Assembly (NCBI GenBank): GCA_963724985.1
Contig: CAVRWV010000033.1
Span: 558,001-622,000, forward strand
DNA length: 64,000 bases
Direction of reading: 5' to 3'
Source of the DNA: JAJPJE01 sp963724985
Lineage (GTDB): Bacteria > Acidobacteriota > Terriglobia > Terriglobales > Acidobacteriaceae
The notes beneath the pieces are model-generated. The model was not told the origin of the DNA and did not search any database. It was given only the letters and a program-made list of their open reading frames with translations. The translations under genes and the position numbers were made by a program. The stretch's first letter is position 1. Each line of letters opens with the position of its first letter. This document shows, one piece after another, positions 19,176 to 27,542 of this stretch.

Positions 19176-19198
19176 AGTACTTTACAATATAAAGTACT
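19176..19198. promoter_or_regulatory. Perfect 9-bp inverted repeat, operator-like
   Basis: Arms AGTACTTTA (19176-19184) and TAAAGTACT (19190-19198) with a 5-base spacer CAATA. The site is AT-rich within GC-rich surroundings and ends 19 bases before the ATG of the radical SAM gene. No U-tract follows the right arm, so it is more like a protein-binding site than a terminator. The regulator is not identifiable here. Confidence 0.6.
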
Positions 19199-19217
19199 TC
19201 ATGTACTCTCGATCGCC

Positions 19218-20662
19218 ATGAAAGTGAAACTCGTCCTGCCCGCCCTTACCGAAGCCACCAGCCCGCTGTTTCGCCCCATTAAGTACTCGCTCTTCCCTCC
19301 TCTCGGGCTCGCCACTCTTGCCGCATATCTCGATCCCAATGACGACGTCACTCTCGTAGACGAGCACGTCGAGAAACTCAACCTCAACGATTCTCCCGAC
19401 CTCGTCGTTATCCAGGTCTACATCACATCGGCATTTCGCGCGTACCGCATCGCCGATCATTACCGTCAGCCAGGGAGCATTCGTCGCACTCGGCGGCCTG
19501 CACGTCACTTCATTACCCGAAGAAGCTGCTGCTCATGCCGACGCCGTCTTCCTCGGTCCCGGTGAAGACATATGGCCCGAGTTCCTGCGCGACTTCCGCG
19601 CTGGCCACCCTCGGCGCCGCTACCAATCGCGCACCCGTTCGCTGATCGGCATTCCCCCGATCCGCCGCGATCTCATCAAACGCCACCTGTACCTCGTTCC
19701 CAACTCGATCGTCGTTTCACGCGGCTGTCCACACGTCTGCGACTTCTGTTACAAGGAAGCGTTCTTTCAGGGCGGCAAGTCTTTCTACACACAAACAGTC
19801 GACGACGCGCTCGCCGAAATTGCCCGCCTGCCCGGCCGCCACCTGTATTTTCTCGACGATCATCTCTTCGGCAATCGCCGCTTTGCCGAAGCTCTCTTCG
19901 ACGGCATGCGCGGCATGGGACGCGTTTGGCAGGCGGCCGGAACGGTCAACACAATCCTCACTCCCGGTCTCTTAGAGAAAGCAGTAGCTTGCGGCTTACG
20001 AAGCCTCTTCGTTGGATTTGAGACAACAGACGAGACCAGCCTGCGCGAGCAGCACAAATTCCAGAATCTCAACCGCGATTACGGCGAAGCCGTTCGCCGC
20101 CTGCATGATCACGGCGTAATGGTGAACGGTAGCTTTGTCTTCGGTATGGATGGACACGATGCAACCGTCTTCGATCGCACCATCGAGTGGGCGATCACCA
20201 ACGGCATCGAGACCTCGACCTTTCACATCCTCACGCCGTATCCGAGCACCGAATTGCACACGCGTATGCAGCACGAGGGCCGCCTCCTGCATAGCAACTG
20301 GGATCTCTACGACACGCGTCACTGCGTCTACCGTCCCTCAAAGCTGACTGGCGATGTTCTGGAAGCTGGTTACTGGCGCGCCTATAAAGATTTCTATCGC
20401 TGGGGATCCATCCTTCAGGGCGCGCTGACCAAAGAGAAATGGTCAGGCCGGCTTCGACACTTCGCCTATGCCGCAGGATGGAAAAAGTTCGAGCCGCTGT
20501 GGGACTTCGTCATTCGAGCCAAGCGCGTCGCTCGCATGCTGCCATTGCTGGAGACAATTTTGGAGGAATTCGGAAATAAACCGACCGAAACAGATGTGAT
20601 CGACGCCACGCGCGAACGAGCCGCTCACATCGCGCGACCGCGAGCTGGTCACCATCAGTTAA
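19218..20662 (+). CDS. B12-binding-domain radical SAM protein (frameshifted)
   Basis: About 480 residues. The N-terminal cobalamin-binding-like Rossmann domain starts at ATG 19218 (MKVKLVLPALTEATSPLF, VTLVDEHVEKL). The frame shifts near 19465-19475, then continues FVALGGLHVTSLPEEA and GEDIWPEFLRDFR. The radical SAM cluster motif C-x3-C-x2-C is in SRGCPHVCDFCYKEAF, followed by FLDDHLFGN and VGFETTDETSLREQ. The C-terminus probably shifts once more near 20625, to TSRDRELVTIS and a stop at 20660-20662; without that shift the frame runs antisense through the next gene to 21063. Relatives perform methylations and complex rearrangements. Substrate unknown. Confidence 0.82.
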
Positions 20663-21216
20663 TAGCCAATAGCCGCCCGGTTCCTGACGCCGTCGTCGCG
20701 CAGCACCTCGTAGTCATTAGCCGATCCGGCGAATGGCGCACACCCTGGAATCGGACTGTTTTCGCGAAAGGCAATCCGCAGAGGATATGGGCACGCCCTC
20801 CGGATCAGAAGAACATCGTCGCCAGAAAACACAGGAGAGATCCGCAGCACCAGTTCATACACCGGGCCACCAGGCCCGCCGGCAAGACCCTCGGCCCCAT
20901 AAGCCTCGGTTCCAAAATAACTGAAGCGCGCGCGGAACCCGTGATGATGACTCATCGCATCGGAGATGCATCCAGTCACGCGATTCGTGTGTTCCTCGCG
21001 CCCATCGGAAACGCCGCAATTGATCGCATCGCGTCCGGCAATTCGCTTCGATTCTTTGTCTAGCGGATCACCGAAGATTCGCCAGATCTTCAACCGTGCC
21101 CGGCTCTTCCACTGCGGATAATTCCAGCTGAATGCGCCGTAGTACCACCAGCCCATCGCCGCCAGAACGCAGCACAGCAGAATCGCCAATACGCCGATCC
21201 TGGTCATCCCCCGCAT
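20659..21216 (-). CDS. Membrane-anchored hypothetical protein
   Basis: 185 residues, with ATG at 21216 or 21207. An N-terminal signal-anchor (IGVLAILLCCVLAAMGWWYY) precedes a soluble extracytoplasmic part containing KIWRIFGDPLDKESKRIAGR, CGVSDGREEHTNRVTGC (two Cys that could form a disulfide) and PVYELVLRISPVFSGDD. Family not recognised. The last codons and TAA stop lie in a short CTATTGGCTATTAA repeat shared tail-to-tail with the radical SAM gene. Confidence 0.6.
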   Translation of the reverse strand: MRGMTRIGVLAILLCCVLAAMGWWYYGAFSWNYPQWKSRARLKIWRIFGDPLDKESKRIAGRDAINCGVSDGREEHTNRVTGCISDAMSHHHGFRARFSYFGTEAYGAEGLAGGPGGPVYELVLRISPVFSGDDVLLIRRACPYPLRIAFRENSPIPGCAPFAGSANDYEVLRDDGVRNRAAIGY

Positions 21217-21276
21217 GCTTACTATTAGACACCAGCAGAGCCCTTGCGTTCTGCTGGCGTCTATTTTGTTTCGGGA

Positions 21277-21744
21277 TCAGGTGGTCTGCATCGCAGCTTC
21301 TGCCCGGCGTTTCATCTCTTCGGGCGAAAGATCTTCGACGTGCGTCGCAATCGTCCACTTATGTCCAAACGGATCGATGATGTTCCCCGAGCGATCGCCA
21401 TAGAACTGATCTTTCACCGCACGATCGACCTTCGCTCCTGCGTCGACCGCCTGCTGGAACACGCGATCCACGTCTGGAACATAGACCAGTATCCCCACAC
21501 CTGAGCCTCCGAGCGTTTCAGGACCGACAACTTTCATCTCCGAGTACTCATCCGCCAGCATGATGTGTGAATCGCCGATCTGCAGCTCGGCGTGACCAAT
21601 CCGTCCTTTGTCTTCCATTCGCATCAATTCCTTCGCGCCGAATACCTTGACGTAATAGTCGATCGCCTTCGCCCCGCCCCTCACGATCAGATACGGCGTG
21701 ATCGCCCGATATCCTTCTGGAATGTAGTTCGGCTTATTCGCCAT
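21277..21744 (-). CDS. VOC superfamily (glyoxalase/PhnB-like) protein
   Basis: 155 residues with a strong AGGAGGATTTC site before the ATG. Beta-alpha-beta3 repeats of the vicinal-oxygen-chelate fold are visible: ITPYLIVRGGAKAIDYYVKV, then GHAELQIGDSHIMLADEY, and the C-terminal DRSGNIIDPFGHKWTIATHV. Closest in pattern to PhnB/YdhR-type proteins of unknown activity. Metal ligands of true glyoxalase I are not clearly conserved. Cytoplasmic. Confidence 0.85.
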   Translation of the reverse strand: MANKPNYIPEGYRAITPYLIVRGGAKAIDYYVKVFGAKELMRMEDKGRIGHAELQIGDSHIMLADEYSEMKVVGPETLGGSGVGILVYVPDVDRVFQQAVDAGAKVDRAVKDQFYGDRSGNIIDPFGHKWTIATHVEDLSPEEMKRRAEAAMQTT

Positions 21745-21836
21745 GAAATCCTCCTCTTATAGCGGCTCGTCTTGCCGCTCTTACCCACGTCCACATTCTG
21801 GCGCGCTTCATCAGGGCGGTATTGTAAAAATCTGAA

Positions 21837-22655
21837 CTAATCGAAAATGGGCACGTGATTCGTGTGGCGCGTCCTGTACTTCAGATATGCGCTGGGGCTC
21901 AGCCCGGAGAAGCTTCGAAAATCGTGTATGAAATGTGCCTGGTCGTAGTAGCCGCAGCCGAGCGCCACGTCCGTCCAATCCACATCCTGTTCAGGCGGAA
22001 GATTCTGTATCACGTTCTGAAAGCGCTGCACGCGCGCAAACAGCTTCGGCGTGAGTCCCACCTGCTGACTGAAAACATCCACCAGCCGCCGGCTGCTGAT
22101 CCCAATCTCGTCGGACAACTCGGCGACTGGCGCATGCTCCGCCCCCAGTCGCACCAGCGCATAGTTGACGGCGCGATGCCGCTCCATGGGCCTGTACAAC
22201 TGCTCCATTAAAATCTGCTCGAAGCGCTGCAGCTTGGCCTCCGGCGTGGGCTCTTCCAGTAGCCGATCGCGCAATCGGATCGCCGCTCGTCCCCACAGCA
22301 CATCGAGCGAAACATGCTCGTTGTGCAGCTCCGAAAAAGGTAAATCGAAAAACGGGAACGCTCCTCCGGCCCTGAAGTGTGCGCCGGCCACGCAATCCTG
22401 CTCGGCCGTGTCGATCACGAAAAAATGCGAATGAGGCCCGCAGATCGCGGCGCCACCAAGCTTATGAACTTCGTCGAAATTATCGTGATCGTAGATCCGC
22501 GTTTCGTCTTCGCGCAGATTGACGACCAGCTCCGACGATCCCTGCGGCAGCAGCCGTTCCTTCGTATGCGGACCACCAGCCTCTCCTTCGTAGTACCAGA
22601 ACATCTCCACGAAGTGCGAGAGCGGAGCCGAAGGCCGGTAGTGCAGGAACGGCAT
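21837..22655 (-). CDS. AraC family transcriptional regulator
   Basis: 272 residues. The N-terminal sensor domain (FVEMFWYYEG, LLPQGSSELVVNLREDE) resembles DUF6597/ligand-binding domains that precede an AraC HTH. The C-terminal double HTH (about 165-260) includes VAELSDEIGISSRRLVDVFS and GYYDQAHFIHDFRSFSGLSP, the AraC signature. Target and ligand unknown; the adjacent co-directional VOC gene, separated by about 90 bases, is a candidate. Confidence 0.88.
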   Translation of the reverse strand: MPFLHYRPSAPLSHFVEMFWYYEGEAGGPHTKERLLPQGSSELVVNLREDETRIYDHDNFDEVHKLGGAAICGPHSHFFVIDTAEQDCVAGAHFRAGGAFPFFDLPFSELHNEHVSLDVLWGRAAIRLRDRLLEEPTPEAKLQRFEQILMEQLYRPMERHRAVNYALVRLGAEHAPVAELSDEIGISSRRLVDVFSQQVGLTPKLFARVQRFQNVIQNLPPEQDVDWTDVALGCGYYDQAHFIHDFRSFSGLSPSAYLKYRTRHTNHVPIFD

Positions 22656-22740
22656 CCGCCTATGAGATCACAAGTCCATGTGATCCTCAACCCGCCTAGC
22701 GCTGGCCTCATGTCGGCTTTCCGGGATCTGAATTTGAGCC

Positions 22741-22815
22741 TGTCATTTCGATCGGAGCCGCAGCTTTTGCGGCGAAGTCGAGAGCCTGCCCTGAGCGAAT
22801 CGAAGGGGACCTTGT
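22741..22815. repeat. Interspersed TGTCA-CCGAGCG family repeat, copy 2
   Basis: Starts TGTCATTTCGATCGGAGC and contains GAGAGCCTGCCCTGAGCGAA then GAAGGGG, shared with the copy at 5882-5953. It lies between the AraC start and the mutase terminator. Confidence 0.6.
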
Positions 22816-22837
22816 GTTTGCGTTTGTTTCGAGCTAA

Positions 22838-22864
22838 TAAAAAAGCGCGGCCTCTTAGCCGCGC
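22838..22864 (-). terminator. Rho-independent terminator of the mutase gene
   Basis: Read on the minus strand: stem GCGCGGC, loop TAAGAG, stem GCCGCGC, then a TTTTTT run. It begins 36 bases after the stop of the methylmalonyl-CoA mutase gene. Confidence 0.85.
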
Positions 22865-22900
22865 TCCAATCTGCAACCTTCAATCTGAATTCTTCAATGT

Positions 22901-24703
22901 TTACGTGATGCTCGTCTCCTCGTACGTCCCGTACACCTCGCGCAGCGCCTCGCAGATCTCGCCCACCGTCGCGTACGCCCTTACCGCTTCGATGATGTAC
23001 GGCATCGTGTTCGCATCGGAGATCGTGCCGTCCGACTTCACCTTTGGCTCCTGCGCCGCTGCTTTCTTCAGCGCCTCCAGCCGTCTGCCCACTTCTTCGT
23101 TCGACCGCCGTGCGCGCAGTCGCTTCAACTTCTCTGTCTGCGAATGAGCCACTTCGTCGCCGATATACAGAATCTGTGGCGACGGCTCTTCCACCGTAAA
23201 CTCGTTCGCCCCGACGATCACTTTCTCTCGCGCCTCGGCCGCACGCTGGAACTGGTAGCTGGCTTCGGCGATCTCTTTCTGCGGATACCCGCGCTCGATC
23301 GCCTTCACCATGCCGCCCATCGCGTCCAGTTTGCCGAAGTAGTCGAAAGCGCCGTTCTCCATATCAAGCGTCTGCCGTTCGACGAAATACGATCCCGCCA
23401 GCGGATCAATCGTATTCACCACACCGGTCTCATACGCGATGATCTGCTGTGTACGCAGCGCGATGCGCGCCGCCTGCTCCGTCGGCAACGCCAGCGCTTC
23501 GTCATAGGAATCCGTGTGTAGCGACTGCGTTCCGCCCAGCACCGCCGCCAGCGCCTGCAGCGCCGCGCGCGCAATGTTGTTCATCGGCTGTTGCGCCGTG
23601 AGGGAGACACCTGCCGTCTGCGTGTGGAATCGCATCAGCCATGTCCGCTGATTCTTCGCCTTGAAGCGCTCGGTCATGAGCCGGTACCAGATCTTGCGCG
23701 CGGCCCGGTATTTCGCGATCTCCTCGAAGAAATCGTTATGTGCATTAAAGAAGAAGCTCAGCCTTGGGCCAAAGTCGTCCACGTCCAGCCCGCGTCGCAT
23801 CGCCCACTCCACATACTCCACGCCGTCGTAGACGGTGAACGCCAACTCCTGCAGCGCGGTCGAACCCGCTTCGCGTATGTGATATCCGCTGATTGAAACC
23901 GTGTTGAAGCGCGGCGTAAACTTCGATCCAAACTCGAATGTATCGATCACCAGCCGCATCGATGGCGCGGGCGGATAGATGTACTCCTTCTGGGCAATGT
24001 ATTCCTTCAGGATGTCGTTCTGAATCGTCCCCGAGATCTTCTTCCAGTCTGCACCCTGCTTTTCGGCCACCACCAGGTACATCGCCCAGAGCACACTCGC
24101 CGGCGAGTTGATCGTCATCGACGTCGTCACGTTCTGCACGTCGATGCCATCGAACAGGATTTCCATGTCCTCCAGCGAATCGATCGCCACGCCGCACTTC
24201 CCAACCTCGCCTTCGCTGAACGGATGATCGCTGTCATACCCCATCAGGGTCGGCAGATCGAACGCAACACTCAGCCCGCTCCCGCCATGTTCCAGCAGGT
24301 ACTTGTAGCGCTGATTGGTCTCCTCCGGCGACGCGAACCCGGAGAACTGCCGCATCGTAAACAGCTTCCCTCGATACCCGCTGGCGTGAATCCCGCGCGT
24401 GAACGGCGCCTGCCCCGGATAACCCAGGTACTTGTCATAGCTCCAGTCTTCAGGCAAATCCGCCGCCGTGTACAAACGCCGGATCGGCACATCCGAAATG
24501 GTGCTGAACCGAGCATTCCCGTTCTTATCGAGATTGGTGCCTGTTGGCGCGCCGATCGGCTTCTCGGGCGATTTTTCCAGCAGGGGATCCAGCGTCTTTT
24601 CTGCCCACTGCTGCTCCGATTCAGATGGATTCCGGCCTGCGCAGACCTCGTCGGATGCGCGCTGCTTCAGCTGCTTGCTATTACTCAGATTTTTGGAAGA
24701 CAT
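22901..24703 (-). CDS. mcmA: Methylmalonyl-CoA mutase, catalytic subunit without B12 domain
   Basis: 600 residues. The catalytic TIM barrel (about 75-560) shows PFTRGIHASGYRGKLFTMRQ (the motif whose Tyr contacts substrate), SVAFDLPTLMGYDSDHP, VTTSMTINSPASVLWAMY, FFNAHNDFFEEIAKYRAARK and HTQTAGVSLTAQQPMNNIAR. The enzyme interconverts methylmalonyl-CoA and succinyl-CoA. The usual C-terminal cobalamin domain (D-x-H-x2-G) is absent. The separate domain at 15728-16153 supplies it, as in two-part archaeal/acidobacterial mutases. It has its own terminator. Confidence 0.94.
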   Translation of the reverse strand: MSSKNLSNSKQLKQRASDEVCAGRNPSESEQQWAEKTLDPLLEKSPEKPIGAPTGTNLDKNGNARFSTISDVPIRRLYTAADLPEDWSYDKYLGYPGQAPFTRGIHASGYRGKLFTMRQFSGFASPEETNQRYKYLLEHGGSGLSVAFDLPTLMGYDSDHPFSEGEVGKCGVAIDSLEDMEILFDGIDVQNVTTSMTINSPASVLWAMYLVVAEKQGADWKKISGTIQNDILKEYIAQKEYIYPPAPSMRLVIDTFEFGSKFTPRFNTVSISGYHIREAGSTALQELAFTVYDGVEYVEWAMRRGLDVDDFGPRLSFFFNAHNDFFEEIAKYRAARKIWYRLMTERFKAKNQRTWLMRFHTQTAGVSLTAQQPMNNIARAALQALAAVLGGTQSLHTDSYDEALALPTEQAARIALRTQQIIAYETGVVNTIDPLAGSYFVERQTLDMENGAFDYFGKLDAMGGMVKAIERGYPQKEIAEASYQFQRAAEAREKVIVGANEFTVEEPSPQILYIGDEVAHSQTEKLKRLRARRSNEEVGRRLEALKKAAAQEPKVKSDGTISDANTMPYIIEAVRAYATVGEICEALREVYGTYEETSIT

Positions 24704-25019
24704 AAGTGCGGCTTATAGCTCCGATATTAGAAGATGCCGAATCGGACGGCAACAGTCGCAAGTTTTCGGCGGGAGTAAGCCCCAGGGTTCCTTGCTGCGA
24801 CGTTGTTCTGTTGCACTCACGGAACGTTACTATGCACGCGAATCACCGAATCGGGCCGTGCACGTGGAAACAGTGTGCAAGAGTTTGCATGAGGTGTGTT
24901 TTTCTGGCCTCACCCATCGCCTACAAGTCATCTAGAAATAAATGAGTTGCAGGCGCTGAAGCTTTGGTCCTGCAACTGCATCCAACGAGTATTTACCAAC
25001 TAGGCTCCTGGGGTGAAAT
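24704..25019. other. Intergenic, no gene seen
   Basis: 316 bases between the divergent mutase gene and a small membrane-protein gene. Presumably it contains both promoters. I see no convincing ORF, RNA gene or repeat here. Confidence 0.5.
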
Positions 25020-25445
25020 GTGGAAGGTAACGAGCGGTCTCTCAAGCTTCCCCGTCAACCGCGATTCACGCGTGATGGACTCACCGTGGTCTTGGTTTTT
25101 GCTTCGATGATCGTAGCCGGCCTTAGCATGGTGCAAGGTCGCACCATCGATTCGCAACGCAACGTGATTCACCTTCTCTTCCTCGACAGCCAGGAATTGA
25201 ACGCAATCAAAGTGCATGACCAACAGCAGAAACACTCGGCTGCGGCGAATGCCCAGAGCGATCAGCAGCAGAAGTCTGATGCCAGGAACAATTGCGTCGA
25301 TTCGAAGGACAAATCTGGAAAGGCTTGCGCCGTCCCGCAAGCCACCGCGCCCAGCCAGCCAACTCAGGAGAAGAATCACACGCCTGAGAAATCAGACGAC
25401 GACAACAGCATGCCCAATCCGCAACGGCTTCTGCATTCTATTTAA
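25020..25445 (+). CDS. Small membrane-anchored Gln/Lys-rich protein, unknown
   Basis: 141 residues starting at GTG 25020 behind a GGGGTG site. An N-terminal basic segment (KLPRQPRFTRDG) precedes one membrane span (LTVVLVFASMIVAGLSMV), then a hydrophilic, probably disordered tail rich in Gln, Lys, Ser and Pro. Two Cys (NNCVDSKDKSGKACAV) could pair outside the membrane. I recognise no family. The antisense frame is less credible because it lacks a ribosome site. Confidence 0.55.
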   Translation: MEGNERSLKLPRQPRFTRDGLTVVLVFASMIVAGLSMVQGRTIDSQRNVIHLLFLDSQELNAIKVHDQQQKHSAAANAQSDQQQKSDARNNCVDSKDKSGKACAVPQATAPSQPTQEKNHTPEKSDDDNSMPNPQRLLHSI

Positions 25446-25451
25446 GTTAGC

Positions 25452-25474
25452 GTGGCCGCCTTCTGGGCGGCCAC
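25452..25474 (+). terminator. Strong hairpin after the small membrane-protein gene
   Basis: GTGGCCGCC, loop TTCT, then GGGCGGCCAC, seven bases after the stop. No U-tract follows, so it may act as a transcript-end stabiliser rather than an intrinsic terminator. Confidence 0.5.
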
Positions 25475-25537
25475 AGCCTCATCCTCTCGAATCATTCGAT
25501 TCACTAATCACAGCACTCCCGCGCGCGCGCCACGTCC

Positions 25538-26245
25538 TTACGCCAGGTTGAACAGCAGGATTTCCGCATCTTCACTTCCTGCTTGTCCAGTGACCTTCAG
25601 CTTTGACTCTTCGCTGATCGCCGCGCCGTCTCCCTGCTTCAACTGTCTTCCGTTCACTTCCACGCTGCCTCGCGCAACCTGTAACCACGCATGCCGGCCC
25701 GGCTTCAGCTCATACTCCACCGCCTTGCCGCTCTCCAACACGGACGTGTACAGCTCCGCATCCTGATGGATCGCCACCGAACCCTCCCGCCCGTCAGGAG
25801 ATGCCAGCAGTCGCAGGCGGTTCAATTTCTCGTCACGCGAGAAATTCTTCTGCTCATAACTTGGCGTGATTCCTTGCTCTTGCGGCAGCAGCCATATCTG
25901 CAGCAGGTGGACCGACTCATCCTTCGAGTGGTTGAACTCGCTGTGCAGCACGCCGGTGCCGGCGCTCATCCGCTGCACGTCGCCCGGACGGATGGTCGAA
26001 CCGTTGCCCATGCTGTCTTTGTGCGACAAGCCACCTTCGAGCACATAAGTCACAATCTCCATGTCCCGGTGCGGATGCGTGCCAAACCCATGTCCCGGAT
26101 GTACCCAATCCTCATTGATCACCCGCAGCGAGCGAAATCCCATATTCTCCGGATCGTAGTAATCCGCAAACGAAAACGTGTGATACGTATTCAGCCAGCC
26201 GTGGTCGGCATGTCCGCGCTGCTCCGCTGGACGCACTTTGATCAT
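25538..26245 (-). CDS. Pirin family protein (YhhW-like, quercetinase type)
   Basis: 235-residue bicupin. The N-terminal cupin metal-site motif is GFGTHPHRDMEIVTYVLEG, holding the first three metal ligands, with the fourth region TGVLHSEFNHSKDE; the C-terminal half is a degenerate cupin. YhhW-type pirins oxidise flavonols such as quercetin in vitro; the physiological role is unclear. An AAAGGAG ribosome site lies before the ATG. A perfect TTTAACGTTAAA palindrome lies 33 bases upstream of the start, matching the half-sites of a palindrome before the marR gene. Confidence 0.9.
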   Translation of the reverse strand: MIKVRPAEQRGHADHGWLNTYHTFSFADYYDPENMGFRSLRVINEDWVHPGHGFGTHPHRDMEIVTYVLEGGLSHKDSMGNGSTIRPGDVQRMSAGTGVLHSEFNHSKDESVHLLQIWLLPQEQGITPSYEQKNFSRDEKLNRLRLLASPDGREGSVAIHQDAELYTSVLESGKAVEYELKPGRHAWLQVARGSVEVNGRQLKQGDGAAISEESKLKVTGQAGSEDAEILLFNLA

Positions 26246-26277
26246 TGTCTAACTCCTTTCAACAATGATTTAGATGC

Positions 26278-26289
26278 TTTAACGTTAAA
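26278..26289. promoter_or_regulatory. Probable MarR operator upstream of pirin
   Basis: TTTAACGTTAAA, a perfect 12-bp palindrome 33-44 bases before the pirin ATG. The core TTxAACGTTxAA is the same as in the palindrome before marR at 27110-27123. It overlaps an AT-rich stretch that could be the -10 region. Confidence 0.7.
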
Positions 26290-26323
26290 ATAGTTTCAAC
26301 ACAGGGGAAGATGCACCGGGTGT

Positions 26324-26348
26324 GGTGGCGCGGGCGCCCTCGCCCGCG
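26324..26348. repeat. GTGGCGCGGGCGCC palindromic repeat, copy 1
   Basis: GGTGGCGCGGGCGCC followed by CTCGCCCGCG. Further copies at 26477, 38244 and 39531 are nearly identical. The inner GCGGGCG/CGCCCGC parts can pair as a hairpin. Confidence 0.8.
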
Positions 26349-26361
26349 TGTTCAAAGCTTC

Positions 26362-26452
26362 TGTCATTCCGAGCGACTGGCCGCCTATTTTTTCGCGATC
26401 CGCTTTTTGGATCGCGCGGCCAGGAGTCGAGGAGCCTTGCGTTTCAAGCAGC
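26362..26452. repeat. Interspersed TGTCAT-CCGAGCG repeat, copy 3
   Basis: Begins TGTCATTCCGAGCGACTGG, contains the GCGATCCGC/GGATCGCGC hairpin and ends CGAGGAGCCTTGCG. It lies between two GC palindromic repeats. Confidence 0.55.
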
Positions 26453-26476
26453 TTGGCGCGAGCGTTTGGCAGCTCT

Positions 26477-26501
26477 GGTGGCGCGGGCGCCCTCGCCCGC
26501 G
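26477..26501. repeat. GTGGCGCGGGCGCC palindromic repeat, copy 2
   Basis: Identical over 24 bases to copy 1, in the same orientation, 153 bases away. Confidence 0.8.
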
Positions 26502-26583
26502 AGCGTAGCACCTACGAATCGTTCGCCTGGCAGACCGAGAGTAGTCTGAACTGGTAGCCTCAAATCCGAGCGCAGCGAGGATC

Positions 26584-26620
26584 TGTCATACCGAGCGGAG
26601 CGAGGTATCCCTACCCGCTC
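26584..26620. repeat. Interspersed TGTCAT-CCGAGCG repeat, copy 4
   Basis: Begins TGTCATACCGAGCGGAGCGA. A short copy just downstream of the marR stop. Confidence 0.5.
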
Positions 26621-26638
26621 CACGAATCTATGGGGAAA

Positions 26639-27097
26639 CTATCCCGTCTCCTGCAACCCCCGCCCCAGCTTCCTGCACAGCGCCGCCAGTTCGACCTGCT
26701 CGGCAGACGTCAGCTTCGCGAAAAGTCCCGCAATACAAGCCGCATGCTTCGGGAAAACCTCGGCTATCAACTTTGTCCCTTTCTCCGACAGGTTAAGTTT
26801 CACGAAACGCCGGTCTTTCTCCCCAGCAACTCTCTTTACCAACCCGCGTCGCTCCAGATTCCGCACCACCATCGTCAGATTGCCGCCGGTTTTCAGGATC
26901 TTGCGCGCGACTTCCGACAGCACCATCGGCCCCAGGTGATAGAGCGCCTCCATGACGGCGAACTGGCTCGCCGTCAGTTCCCAACGGGACAGGTCGCGCG
27001 TCGCAAGCGCATGCACGGTATCGCTGGCACGCAACAGCTTCACATAGGCGGATAAGGCGCGGCGTTCAGACTTACTGGAAGAAGATCGTCTGGGCAT
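26639..27097 (-). CDS. MarR family transcriptional regulator
   Basis: 152 residues from ATG 27097 (a longer frame to 27178 would run through the terminator and palindrome). The winged HTH lies at about 35-110: WELTASQFAVMEALYHLGPM, LSEVARKILKTGGNLTMVV, RNLERRGLVKRV, and the wing Asp-Arg-Arg (GEKDRRFVKLNLS). MarR proteins repress their own and nearby genes until a phenolic or oxidative ligand binds. The 14-bp palindrome 13 bases upstream suggests autoregulation, and the matching palindrome before pirin suggests a shared regulon. Confidence 0.9.
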   Translation of the reverse strand: MPRRSSSSKSERRALSAYVKLLRASDTVHALATRDLSRWELTASQFAVMEALYHLGPMVLSEVARKILKTGGNLTMVVRNLERRGLVKRVAGEKDRRFVKLNLSEKGTKLIAEVFPKHAACIAGLFAKLTSAEQVELAALCRKLGRGLQETG

Positions 27098-27109
27098 GCC
27101 AGAACTATA

Positions 27110-27123
27110 CTTCAACGTTGAAG
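27110..27123. promoter_or_regulatory. Probable MarR autoregulatory operator
   Basis: CTTCAACGTTGAAG, a perfect 14-bp palindrome ending 13 bases before the marR ATG. It shares the core TTxAACGTTxAA with the pirin upstream site. The size fits a MarR dimer. Confidence 0.72.
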
Positions 27124-27139
27124 CATCTGCCGCGCCAAG

Positions 27140-27166
27140 AAAAAAGGCGCCCCGGAGCAGGGCGCC
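27140..27166 (-). terminator. Rho-independent terminator
   Basis: On the minus strand: stem GGCGCCC, 7-base loop TGCTCCG, stem GGGCGCC, then TTTTTT. It lies about 95 bases after the small zinc-ribbon gene and just upstream of the marR operator, insulating the two. Confidence 0.85.
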
Positions 27167-27259
27167 ATCTCCGTTCACAGCACACGCTATAGGAGGAGAA
27201 CTAGCACTACTTTATGAAGACACACATACAGGAGCACTACCACGAGAAACAACCCAACG

Positions 27260-27484
27260 CTAATCCCGCGACGGAGCCTCCCAGAACGGATTAGTCAATC
27301 CGGTCTGAGCATACGCAGGCTCCCCTTCCGAACCCTTCCGACCTTCCTTCGCCTCTTGCATCAACGAAGCCAGTGGCCGGGTGGGACAGGAGCAAGGATT
27401 CAAGGACGTATATTCAGCGTGACATTTAGGACAGATCACCTTGCCGCCTCCGTATCGGAGATTCACCCTTTCGGGTGACTCCAT
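27260..27484 (-). CDS. Small zinc-ribbon-like protein, unknown
   Basis: 74 residues. Four to five Cys are arranged ICPKCHAEYTSLNPCSCP, a C-x2-C...C-x-C pattern likely to bind one zinc. The tail is Lys/Gly/Glu-rich and ends in NPFWEAPSRD. No signal peptide. It has its own downstream terminator. Function not recognised. Minimal zinc ribbons often bind nucleic acid or other proteins. Confidence 0.6.
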   Translation of the reverse strand: MESPERVNLRYGGGKVICPKCHAEYTSLNPCSCPTRPLASLMQEAKEGRKGSEGEPAYAQTGLTNPFWEAPSRD

Positions 27485-27542
27485 TACAGTCCGCGATCAA
27501 GGTGAAGGGAAACTCAAATTTCTGATGGTTTGAATCAGAAAA

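Larger units (their letters stand above)
26246..26638. other. Repeat-rich intergenic region between marR and pirin genes
   Basis: 393 bases without a credible gene. It holds the pirin promoter/operator at the left, two copies of the GTGGCGCGGGCGCC repeat, two TGTCAT-CCGAG repeats and a nested hairpin (GCGATCCGC, TTTTT, GGATCGCGC). Small frames here are formed by repeat sequence. Confidence 0.6.

Noticed and set aside
20663..21063. Extension of the radical SAM frame past 20662
   Set aside because: Translation is antisense to the 20659-21216 gene and lacks family features; a late frameshift is more likely.
22415..22876. Minus-strand frame covering the AraC start and the terminator
   Set aside because: It runs through an interspersed repeat and a terminator; out of frame with the AraC gene.
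24993..25379. 128-residue minus-strand frame opposite the small membrane protein gene
   Set aside because: No ribosome site; the plus-strand frame has a membrane span, disordered tail and a following hairpin.
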